A stretch of DNA of 5,693 nt, from positions 1 to 5,693 of the forward strand of contig CAMQUV010000086.1 of the NCBI GenBank assembly GCA_947037995.1, written 5' to 3'. Below, one piece after another: positions 1-5,693 of the stretch (the first letter of the stretch is position 1; the number at the start of each line of letters is the position of its first letter). Position numbers and translations under genes: made by a program. This DNA is from an uncultured Rikenellaceae bacterium (GTDB lineage Bacteria; Bacteroidota; Bacteroidia; Bacteroidales; Rikenellaceae). The notes beneath the pieces were generated by a model. It had not been told where the DNA came from. It was given only the letters and a program-made list of their open reading frames with translations, and ran no database searches.

Positions 1-3
1 TGG

Positions 4-18
4 TGTTCTATTAGAACA
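4..18. repeat. Near-perfect palindrome TGTTCTA-T-TAGAACA
   Basis: Two 7-bp arms with a single central base form a symmetric site at the left edge. The symmetry and short spacer resemble an operator for a dimeric regulator, but it may equally sit in the coding region of an adjoining gene cut by the window edge. Confidence 0.35.
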
Positions 19-97
19 TCTCCGGGTGCTAACAGCACACGAGTTTTTGGGAAGGTCTTCGATATTCTTAGATTCGCCTATGCCAATATTTAATCGT

Positions 98-144
98 GAG
101 GGGGTAGTTTAGCTTATCAGGCAAAACCTGTGGAGTGGGGTAGT
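98..144. repeat. Direct repeat GGGGTAGT, 36 nt apart
   Basis: GGGGTAGT occurs at 101-108 and 137-144. Both copies are preceded by GAG and followed within a few bases by AGCT, so the similarity extends a little beyond the exact 8-mer. The second copy falls within the loop of the 120-163 inverted repeat. Function unknown; paired protein-binding sites are one possibility. Confidence 0.35.
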
Positions 145-163
145 ACGTCAGCTCAATTTTGCC
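120..163. repeat. 7-bp inverted repeat beyond the terminator
   Basis: GGCAAAA (120-126) and TTTTGCC (157-163) are perfect inverted copies separated by 30 bases. They lie just beyond the operon terminator and inside a stretch without a defended gene. The spacing and lack of a following T run argue against a second terminator. It could be a regulatory dyad for a gene off the left edge, or chance. Confidence 0.35.
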
Positions 164-170
164 AAGCACA

Positions 171-210
171 AAAAAAACCACCCCTCAAGAAAAATACTCT
201 CAAAGGGTGG
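171..210 (-). terminator. Rho-independent terminator of the four-gene operon
   Basis: Read on the minus strand, a 14-bp stem (210-197 paired with 191-178) closes a 5-nt loop and is followed directly by seven T (177-171). The base of the stem is six Watson-Crick pairs, CCACCC with GGGTGG. The upper part contains four G-U wobbles. On the plus strand those wobbles become A-C mismatches and the hairpin is followed by mixed A/T rather than a T run, so termination should act mainly on minus-strand transcripts. It lies 34 nt after the stop of the transglutaminase-like gene, as expected for the end of its transcript. Confidence 0.88.
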
Positions 211-244
211 ATTTAATTAATTTATTTGGTTATATCTGCTAGTT

Positions 245-2854
245 CTAGTTGTTTGAGAGTTCGCCAATAACGTTTTTAAGTTGTTCGCCAACTGACGTGT
301 TATATCCCGTTGAGAGATACACAACTCGTCCGAAAGTATCGCCTACAACCACAATCGGCAGGGGAGTATTTTTGTTGAGCTTCATTTTGCTATGGAGCAT
401 ATCCCACGTATTTCCATCATCATCCTGTCCGTAGCTTAAAGTTGTTGGAAGGGCCGGAAATTCGCTAATATTAAACGAACCCAGTCTTTCTTTGTTTTGC
501 AGTAGCAGAACCACTGGTCGTCCCCATTGCGTTAGTTCTTTATTGATAGATTCCAGTCCGCGAAGTAGGTGTGTAGTTGGTTCTTTTTTGGCATCAATAA
601 GCGCAAGGATAAAGTAACCTCGCCCTGTTTTTGAGAGTAGGGTTTGTTCCTCTGTTTTATCTTTAGCGATAAATTTGGATTCAGGGTTAAATTCGCCGAT
701 AACTTGAAGTTTAGTCGTGTTTTTGCGGAGCAACATTTCTACATTAGTAGTTTTGCCTGCTTCGATATTAAACACCGACGCTCTAGCGGCAATCGAGCCA
801 TCTGCCATACGTGTGCCCGTAAGTAGTTGATATGTACCCACTTCGAGTGTTAATGGTGAGTTGAATAGCGTTTTGTGTGATACTCCTTCGCCCATATCGG
901 CTGCAACGGATTTAGACATATCGAGTGTAGTCCACTCTCCATCAACTAGTTTGGCGATTGTGAAGTGTCTATAGAATTTAGGCTCTTTCGTTGAACTCTC
1001 CTTGTCAAGTTTAACTTGTAGTTTGCCTTTAGCGACCTCTTTACTCGCATTATTTTTTAGTTGTGGCAGTTCTATATAGTTCCACTGATTATTTGCGAAG
1101 TACTGTGGTTTCTCCGTAATAGGTTCGCGTCTTGCCGCTACACCGTTAGTTCTCATTAGTGAAATGGCATATCTTTCAAGCGCTGCAGCATCTGCCATTC
1201 CCAATTTATCAACAGCTATTGCCGTGATTCTCAGGTTTGCAGGGTTAAGCTCCGGGCGAAGTTTAATCGCTGCAACTTTTTTGTTTATCGCCTCGACATC
1301 CATTTTCTCATTAAAGTAACCTCTAAACCCAACTATAAGCTCGTTATCAATACGTGGAGTAAGTATGTAATTTTTGAAATTCGCGTCATTTTTGTAAGCT
1401 ATAGCACCATTAAGATGGTCGGTAAGAACTTCTGCAGGGGTATCCGTAAGGTCTTTTTTGGTAACAACCTCTAGTAGGTCCATCGCCACACCACGGTTGT
1501 TTTCGGGAGTGTTGCTAAGGAATGTTTTAATATCATTATGATTACCTCTGGCTTGAACCATAATAGGAGTAAGCCTTTTGGCATCAACATTAAGCTCTTT
1601 TGCAAGTTCGTTTATTTGCTCTTGGTTAAAGAAAGTTTTGGCATAGGCGTTACGAATCGAATCTTCTTGCGCAAAACGGCGATTATTATCGTTGCGCATT
1701 TGCTCCGTAATATTTTGATTTACAGGCAGTGAAACTGGCGGCGTTATATCAAAATTTGTTTGGTATGTTTGTCCCTTCGTACGATTAAGTATAACCTTAA
1801 GAGTAGTGTCTTGGGCTTGCAATTTTGCAAAGCCATACACACCATCTTTCGTTGCGTGTACAACCATATCGCCTATGCCACTTGAGAATGTGGTTTGCCC
1901 ATTTTCGTCAGTTTTTTTGCTAACTGCTGGGTAGAACTGTGCATAATTAAATATAGTATAGTGAACCGTGGCATCTTTGACTGGTTTGCCATTTTCGTCA
2001 ACAACTGTTGTGATTTGTTTTTTTGTAGGGGCGTAATTCTCTGTTACATTAATTTCTGTATATGCATCAGTTTGGCTAATAACCTCTTCGGTTCCTGCAT
2101 AGTCGCCAAAGACTTTTGTAAACATAAGCATACCACGTTTCGCCGGAGCATCAAACCATCCGCAGTTGAGCACTGGCTCGGGTTCGCAGGCTCCGATATA
2201 GTGCCAAGTTCCGTCTGCCCAAGCTTCTACCCAGGCGTGATTATCATCAGTGTGAGCCCATCTTGGGGTATATATTTGTCGTGCAGGTATTCCCACAGCT
2301 CTTAGTGCAGCAACTGCAAAAGTACTTTCTTCGCCGCATCTTCCGTGCGCAGCTTTAACAACAGCACTCGGTGAGCTAGTTCGTCCGTCAGCAGGAACGT
2401 AAGTCGCTTTTTCGTGACACCAGTGGTTTACTTCGAGTATCGCTTGTTCCATCGATAGCCCCTCTAGCCTTGGTTTTAGTTCTTGGAAGAATTGTTCTCT
2501 GGATGTGTCGAGGTCTTCGTTATTAATCCTAACCGGTAGGACGAAGTGAAGGAATAGCTCTTCGGGAATTTGTTTACCCCAACTCATCTCGGTTTTAGTT
2601 TTGAGTGCCGTTTTCACGTTGCTCAGGAACAGCTCTTCGGTAAAGTCATAGGCGTCTCCCATCGGCATATATGCATACAGGAAGTCCATCGCTTCTTTCT
2701 CTTGGTTATTTGTTTCGAGCGTTCTAGCGGGTAGCCAATTTCTTTGTTCGAGCTTAGTTTCGACGTTTTGTTTTGTTTGATTGTTGCTAATTATACCACC
2801 ACCGCAGCTGCAAAGTGTAGCAACGCTGGCGAGGGTTAGAAGTAGTTGTTTCAT
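245..2854 (-). CDS. Transglutaminase-like lipoprotein with Ig-like and thioredoxin-like domains
   Basis: Predicted exported lipoprotein of 869 residues. The N-terminus has a Lys, a hydrophobic stretch (4-14) and a lipobox-like LCSC, so Cys17 is the likely lipidated residue. GGG follows it rather than the acidic signal linked to surface export in Bacteroidetes, which favours a periplasmic location (inference). A transglutaminase-core papain-like domain spans about 130-255, with Cys173 in GRCGEES and His206 in DNHAW; GACEPEP (221-227) occupies the place of the third catalytic residue. Residues about 280-357 resemble a carboxypeptidase-regulatory/Ig-like sandwich (VVDENGKPV, then TDENGQTTF). Residues 360-600 are mostly helical with no recognised family, 605-712 look like another beta-sandwich, and about 740-865 resemble a thioredoxin fold lacking CxxC. 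The substrate is unknown; such domains act as proteases, amidases or crosslinking enzymes. It is last in the operon, 32 nt after the DUF389 gene, and the start fits the signal peptide exactly. Confidence 0.93.
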   Translation of the reverse strand: MKQLLLTLASVATLCSCGGGIISNNQTKQNVETKLEQRNWLPARTLETNNQEKEAMDFLYAYMPMGDAYDFTEELFLSNVKTALKTKTEMSWGKQIPEELFLHFVLPVRINNEDLDTSREQFFQELKPRLEGLSMEQAILEVNHWCHEKATYVPADGRTSSPSAVVKAAHGRCGEESTFAVAALRAVGIPARQIYTPRWAHTDDNHAWVEAWADGTWHYIGACEPEPVLNCGWFDAPAKRGMLMFTKVFGDYAGTEEVISQTDAYTEINVTENYAPTKKQITTVVDENGKPVKDATVHYTIFNYAQFYPAVSKKTDENGQTTFSSGIGDMVVHATKDGVYGFAKLQAQDTTLKVILNRTKGQTYQTNFDITPPVSLPVNQNITEQMRNDNNRRFAQEDSIRNAYAKTFFNQEQINELAKELNVDAKRLTPIMVQARGNHNDIKTFLSNTPENNRGVAMDLLEVVTKKDLTDTPAEVLTDHLNGAIAYKNDANFKNYILTPRIDNELIVGFRGYFNEKMDVEAINKKVAAIKLRPELNPANLRITAIAVDKLGMADAAALERYAISLMRTNGVAARREPITEKPQYFANNQWNYIELPQLKNNASKEVAKGKLQVKLDKESSTKEPKFYRHFTIAKLVDGEWTTLDMSKSVAADMGEGVSHKTLFNSPLTLEVGTYQLLTGTRMADGSIAARASVFNIEAGKTTNVEMLLRKNTTKLQVIGEFNPESKFIAKDKTEEQTLLSKTGRGYFILALIDAKKEPTTHLLRGLESINKELTQWGRPVVLLLQNKERLGSFNISEFPALPTTLSYGQDDDGNTWDMLHSKMKLNKNTPLPIVVVGDTFGRVVYLSTGYNTSVGEQLKNVIGELSNN

Positions 2855-2864
2855 AGGGTAAGGG

Positions 2865-2880
2865 ATGTGTGTGTATATAT
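2865..2880. repeat. Alternating purine-pyrimidine tract in the intergenic gap
   Basis: Sixteen bases of strictly alternating purine and pyrimidine (TG repeats passing into TA repeats) fill half of the 32-nt gap between the DUF389 gene and the transglutaminase-like gene, ending 11 nt before the latter's ATG. In the mRNA it is an unstructured A/U/C stretch with no Shine-Dalgarno motif. A role in translation initiation is only a guess. Confidence 0.5.
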
Positions 2881-2886
2881 TTGTAA

Positions 2887-4245
2887 TTAGTTTTGGAACA
2901 TTAGTAGTTTCACGTTATTAGATTTGGTTCTGATTCTGAGCCAATTTTCTATCTCGGCGATTTCATTTTCTTCTAAGATTTGATTTTCTTTAGTAGTGAC
3001 TGCGCAAATAACAATCGTTCCGAGGTCTTTGCCATTGGTCGAATGTCTGGGGCTAATGTTTACAGCAACAGACTCTATCGCGTCGTATAGCGCACCGATT
3101 TCGAGCGATATATCGTTTGATGGGAGTGTGTCTTGCGTTTGTTTTATCCTTTTTTGGAGTTGTTCGATAGTTTTATTTTTCTCAAGAATGATATCTGAGT
3201 TCGTTGTCAAGAGTGTTTGTAGTGCCGAGTTGTCGATAGGGTCTGAGTTCGAGGCTTGGCGAAGAATTAGTTTAGTATTTTCGAGCCCGTAGTGAATTAG
3301 TTGTGCTTGTGCGGTAGAAATAACATCGTTAGAAATAGGAGCTCCAATCAGCGTAGTTTCAATTCTATTTCCTTCTTTTCTGTTAAATACATATTTGGTA
3401 TTTACCACTTGCGAGCGTTTGAATTGGAGTACATTTTGGACATATTTTTGTGCCGAGTTTTCGAATATTGAAGTTTGAACAATCGAGTAGGCTAGGATAA
3501 CGCTTGGGACGATAGTGGCTACCGTAATTGTAATCATAAGGTGTTTAATTCGCCTCGATTTTTTAGGGTCAATTACCTGAGTTCTAGGGAATTTGAGGAA
3601 CCTAACCATTGCGTAAGTGGCAAGTGCTATAAACACAGTATTGATAAAGAACAGGTAGAAAGCACCTACGAAATAACTTAGATTTCCAATCGCTATTCCG
3701 TATCCCGCCGTACATAGCGGAGGCATAAGTGCTGTGGCAATTGCCACTCCTGGGATGACAGGTGTAGTTCGGTCTTTACGTGTTTGTGCAACTATTCCGG
3801 CAAGTCCACCAAAAGTCGCTATAAGCACGTCCCATATAGTAGGTGTAGTTCTAGCGAGCAGCTCGCTTTGCGCTACGCTAAGTGGTGAGATGTAGAAATA
3901 TATAGCCGATGCTACTATGCTGACTCCCACTGCAAATCCGAAGTTTTTGATAGATTTTTTGAGCAGCTCGAAGTCATTGAGTGCCAGCGCCATTCCCAGT
4001 CCCATAATTGGGCCCATCAGTGGCGAGATAAGCATCGCTCCGATAATTACTGCTGTCGAGTTTACGTTAAGTCCAACCGATGCAACTACAATTGCGAATA
4101 TAAGAATCCACAGGTTAGTTCCTTTAAATTCGACACTTTTATTGATATTCTCGATAACCAGGGAATGCTCCGCGTGGTCGTCATCAAGGTTGAATTTTTT
4201 GCTAAGAAAGCTTAGAATTTGTTTAGGTATGCTTTTCTCTTCCAT
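2887..4245 (-). CDS. DUF389 family integral membrane protein
   Basis: A 452-residue inner-membrane protein of the DUF389 family, whose biochemical function is not established; a transport role has been suggested only from its topology. The family hallmarks are clear: ASVGLNVNS followed by AVIIGAMLISPLMGPIMG (55-82), and GVAIATALMPPLCTAGYG (166-183), both rich in Gly, Pro and small residues as in re-entrant or channel-lining segments. I count about seven hydrophobic segments, near 44-60, 63-88, 102-120, 136-153, 163-185, 189-213 and 235-258. A charged N-terminal stretch (1-40) precedes them. A soluble C-terminal domain (259-452) follows, with a short heptad-like, Lys/Glu/Gln-rich coiled-coil candidate at 353-372. 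The gene starts 16 nt after rsmI and has no Shine-Dalgarno sequence. Full length, no damage seen. The family call is secure; the function is unknown. Confidence 0.93.
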   Translation of the reverse strand: MEEKSIPKQILSFLSKKFNLDDDHAEHSLVIENINKSVEFKGTNLWILIFAIVVASVGLNVNSTAVIIGAMLISPLMGPIMGLGMALALNDFELLKKSIKNFGFAVGVSIVASAIYFYISPLSVAQSELLARTTPTIWDVLIATFGGLAGIVAQTRKDRTTPVIPGVAIATALMPPLCTAGYGIAIGNLSYFVGAFYLFFINTVFIALATYAMVRFLKFPRTQVIDPKKSRRIKHLMITITVATIVPSVILAYSIVQTSIFENSAQKYVQNVLQFKRSQVVNTKYVFNRKEGNRIETTLIGAPISNDVISTAQAQLIHYGLENTKLILRQASNSDPIDNSALQTLLTTNSDIILEKNKTIEQLQKRIKQTQDTLPSNDISLEIGALYDAIESVAVNISPRHSTNGKDLGTIVICAVTTKENQILEENEIAEIENWLRIRTKSNNVKLLMFQN

Positions 4246-4261
4246 CTTCTTGTTTTTTAGT

Positions 4262-4933
4262 CTATTTGGCGTTGTTTCCTTGCACTGTGATTACGATTTC
4301 CCCTTTCGGGTTAGTTTCGGTAAACACTTTCACGAGTTCCGCTAGGTTTCCTCGGTGGTGAGTTTCGAATTTTTTTGATATTTCTCGGCTAACGCACGCA
4401 GCTCTATCTTCGCCGAGAATTTCTTTGAGTTCGGTGAGTGTTTTGAGCAGTCTGTGTGGCGATTCGTACAGAATGAATGTGTAGTTATGGTTCGCCAGTT
4501 GCGCGAGTTTGGTTTGTCGACCTTTTTTTTGAGGGATGAATCCTTCAAAGATAAATTTATCACAGGGGATAGCGCTCGCAACAATAGCAGGTGTAAACGC
4601 AGTAGGCCCAGGTAGGCAGGTGACGTCGATATTTTCTTTGACACATTCTCTGACAAGTAAGTATCCGGGGTCAGAAATAGCCGGTGTACCAGCGTCGGAA
4701 ATGAGCGCTACGTTAGTGCCAGCTTTAATTTTCTCGACAATGTTTTCGACCGTTTTGTGTTCATTGAATTTGTGAAACGCAATCATATGTGTTCCAACTC
4801 CGAGATGTTTGAGCAGTACTGCTGAAGTTCTAGTGTCTTCGGCAACAATAAGGTCTGCTTTTTTTAGTTCGTTAATTGCTCTGAGTGTAATGTCTTCGAG
4901 GTTTCCGATAGGAGTGGGTACTACGGTAAGCAT
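4262..4933 (-). CDS. rsmI: 16S rRNA (cytidine(1402)-2'-O)-methyltransferase RsmI
   Basis: RsmI transfers a methyl group from S-adenosylmethionine to the 2'-OH of C1402 in 16S rRNA, in the ribosomal P-site region, and acts in the cytoplasm. The 223-residue protein carries the tetrapyrrole-methylase-fold signatures in order: PTPIGNL (6-12), EDTRTS (32-37), SDAGTPAISDPG (79-90), PGPTA (108-112), FEGF (129-132), YESPHR (156-161), SREISKKFE (182-190) and KGEIVI (210-215). The E. coli enzyme is about 286 residues; this one ends right after the catalytic fold and lacks the C-terminal helical extension, as short RsmI homologues do. The ATG lies five residues before PTPIG, matching the family. It begins 4 nt after the preceding stop, so translational coupling is plausible. 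An A8 run in the coding strand (4530-4523) encodes part of QKK at 135-137. Confidence 0.96.
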   Translation of the reverse strand: MLTVVPTPIGNLEDITLRAINELKKADLIVAEDTRTSAVLLKHLGVGTHMIAFHKFNEHKTVENIVEKIKAGTNVALISDAGTPAISDPGYLLVRECVKENIDVTCLPGPTAFTPAIVASAIPCDKFIFEGFIPQKKGRQTKLAQLANHNYTFILYESPHRLLKTLTELKEILGEDRAACVSREISKKFETHHRGNLAELVKVFTETNPKGEIVITVQGNNAK

Positions 4934-4937
4934 TTTT

Positions 4938-5495
4938 TTACTTGTTGAATAAATTGCTAATTAGTTCAATGAATTTTTGAGCAAATTGATTGTTTCCCGC
5001 CCAGTTGTATTTTTCTGTAACGTATATAATTGCTTGGTCCTGCGATTTCATATCGTTGAATTTGCACATTTCGTTATTAAAGAAATTTTCGTCTTTCCAG
5101 AACAGTTCGCTGATGAAGTCGTTACGCAGTTGTATTGTAATTTGCTGACCGAGTAGGGTAACCATAGGTTCGTTAGCCGGTTGTGGCTGTGGTTGTTGAG
5201 CTTGTGGTTGTTGTGGTTGCGGTGCAGGTTGAGCAGGTTGTTCGTTAAAAACCGGTTCAGGGTTGTTGTGAACAGTGATTTCTGGTTGCTCTTGTTGGAT
5301 AGGCTGTGCTGGCGGAAGCTGATTTGTTTGCACTAGTCTAGGCGATGCTAGGTTGTCGTTCAATGCGTCGTATATTTCACTGAGACGAGCCAACGAAATA
5401 TGCTTTTCAATCGAAGGCATATAGCCCTGATTAAGCCATTTGTCAGTCATTTCTACTAGCTCTGTAAGCTGCTGTTTTATGTTTTCTAGTTTCAT
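4938..5495 (-). CDS. Hypothetical protein with Pro/Gln-rich linker
   Basis: First gene of the operon, 185 residues, function not recognised. It has three parts. A charged helical N-terminal segment (1-50) carries no signal peptide or membrane span, so it is probably cytoplasmic. A low-complexity linker (about 59-108) is dominated by Pro, Gln and Ala. A compact C-terminal module (111-183) contains LLGQQIT, then RNDFISELFWKDENFFNNEM, then a YVTEKYNW stretch and an amphipathic C-terminal helix. This C-terminal pattern (RELF-like, acidic, then a Tyr-x-Trp near the end) reminds me of a conserved module in other Bacteroidetes hypothetical proteins where it also follows a disordered linker; that is memory, not a search. 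The ATG sits 17 nt from a good -7 box, and the next gene starts 4 nt after the stop. Confidence 0.85.
   Translation of the reverse strand: MKLENIKQQLTELVEMTDKWLNQGYMPSIEKHISLARLSEIYDALNDNLASPRLVQTNQLPPAQPIQQEQPEITVHNNPEPVFNEQPAQPAPQPQQPQAQQPQPQPANEPMVTLLGQQITIQLRNDFISELFWKDENFFNNEMCKFNDMKSQDQAIIYVTEKYNWAGNNQFAQKFIELISNLFNK
5172..5240 (-). repeat. Low-complexity Pro/Gln/Ala-coding tract
   Basis: This 69-bp stretch encodes residues 86-108 of the hypothetical protein; all but Asn108 are Gln, Pro or Ala. At DNA level the plus strand is an irregular run of GGTTGT, GTGGTT and GGCTGT units with almost no A. It is a degenerate in-frame repeat that probably forms a flexible linker. Because the units are multiples of 3 and 6 bp, expansion or contraction would usually keep the frame. 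Confidence 0.7.
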
Positions 5496-5512
5496 TAAGA
5501 TGTGTTTTTTTA

Positions 5513-5520
5513 CAAAGATA
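5513..5520 (-). promoter_or_regulatory. Bacteroidetes-type -7 promoter box for the operon
   Basis: On the minus strand this reads TATCTTTG, a full match to the TAnnTTTG -7 consensus used by the primary sigma factor of Bacteroidetes. Seventeen nt separate it from the ATG at 5495-5493, so the transcript leader should be only about 10-14 nt. The expected -33 position (about 5540-5543) has only an A/T-rich ATTT/TTTC stretch rather than a clear TTTG, so that half is weak. No Shine-Dalgarno sequence lies in the leader, which is normal for the phylum. Confidence 0.6.
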
Positions 5521-5539
5521 ATAAAAAATGTTTAAATGA

Positions 5540-5693
5540 AAATGGGTAGGAGTTTTTTTTGGCATATTGTCCGCTGTTTTAGTACGAACCTACAAAACCA
5601 CAACCCAAGGAGCCGCCGGCGCACACACCACCGCCAAACAAACTGTAACAGTAACACAATACACTATATTTGACGTAGACTATAAAGATAACC
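5540..5693 (+). CDS. Possible 5' part of a divergent gene, truncated by window edge
   Basis: This plus-strand frame is open from just after a TGA at 5537 to the window edge, 51 codons. It begins with a hydrophobic stretch (GVFFGILSAVLV) followed by a Thr/Ala/Gln-rich segment and ends in a protein-like IFDVDYKDN. It has no ATG; the only in-frame alternative start is TTG at 5567. An ATG at 5542 lies in the neighbouring frame, and loss of one T from the T8 run at 5553-5560 would join it to this frame, giving MGRSFFGILSAVLV. No promoter of the TAnnTTTG type precedes it. It could be a real gene, a gene broken by a frameshift, or an open frame produced by the T-free composition of 5592-5643. Confidence 0.25.

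Noticed and set aside
1..112. Plus-strand frames open at the left edge (ending at TAA 91-93 and at a TAG near 110) as the C-terminus of a convergent gene
   Set aside because: Two overlapping frames are both open for about 30-36 codons with no recognisable family; too short to choose or to call.
98..165. tRNA-like stretch (GGGGTAGT followed by TTAGCTTA)
   Set aside because: No acceptor stem, anticodon arm or T-arm with GTTCRANNC could be built on either strand.
68..184. Minus-strand 38-codon open frame overlapping the terminator that reads like protein (ends in a basic-aromatic tail, TAA at 68-70)
   Set aside because: It has no ATG, runs through the terminator T tract, and plus-strand frames here look equally protein-like, so the appearance is not informative.
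1895..2305. 136-codon plus-strand open frame opposite the transglutaminase-like gene
   Set aside because: It is antisense to the catalytic domain and Cys/Phe-rich in the manner of a shadow frame; the minus-strand gene has clear motifs.
3917..4345. 142-codon plus-strand open frame opposite the DUF389 and rsmI genes
   Set aside because: It lies opposite the conserved DUF389 membrane segments and crosses a gene boundary, as expected for an antisense shadow.
4546..4553. TATCTTTG on the minus strand inside rsmI as an internal promoter for the DUF389 gene
   Set aside because: It encodes the conserved FIFEGF region of RsmI and the nearest TTG lies about 25 nt away rather than about 19-21, so chance is more likely.
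5172..5240. CRISPR-like or tandem-repeat array
   Set aside because: The repeats are irregular 6-mers with no spacers and are fully explained by Pro/Gln/Ala codons.
5665..5672. TATATTTG on the plus strand as a rightward -7 box
   Set aside because: No -33 element lies at the correct distance and it falls within the open frame that reads across it; nothing downstream is visible to test it.

Overview
The window looks like chromosomal DNA from a member of the Bacteroidota, most likely a Bacteroidales relative. Three things point there. The only good promoter match has the Bacteroidetes sigma-ABfr form (TAnnTTTG). None of the four genes has a Shine-Dalgarno sequence. The protein families (large transglutaminase lipoprotein, DUF389 membrane protein, short RsmI, Pro/Gln-linker protein) are typical of that phylum. 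Base composition is moderate, roughly low-40s percent GC by eye, and no mobile element, phage or CRISPR signature is visible.

Layout: four genes lie head to tail on the minus strand and read from right to left. In transcription order they are a 185-residue protein of unknown function (5495-4938), rsmI (4933-4262), a DUF389 membrane protein (4245-2887) and an 869-residue secreted transglutaminase-like lipoprotein (2854-245). Gaps are 4, 16 and 32 nt, so one transcript is likely. A TATCTTTG -7 box sits 17 nt before the first start codon. A strong intrinsic terminator at 210-171 follows the last stop codon by 34 nt. Promoter and terminator thus bracket the whole set, which is probably a complete transcription unit.

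How the genes work together: RsmI 2'-O-methylates C1402 of 16S rRNA in the cytoplasm. The DUF389 protein lies in the inner membrane, and the transglutaminase-like protein is exported and lipid-anchored. I see no single pathway that unites them; shared transcription is the only link the sequence supports.

Edges: the left 170 bases hold short inverted and direct repeats but no gene I can defend. The right 198 bases hold the operon promoter and then an open plus-strand frame (5540 to the window edge). That frame could be the start of a divergent gene, but it has no ATG of its own; an ATG in the neighbouring frame is separated from it by a run of eight T.

I found no convincing new multi-gene system. 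The items most worth a second look are the transglutaminase/Ig-like/thioredoxin-like lipoprotein with glycine at the usual third catalytic position, and the T8-interrupted divergent frame with its 52-nt T-free tract.
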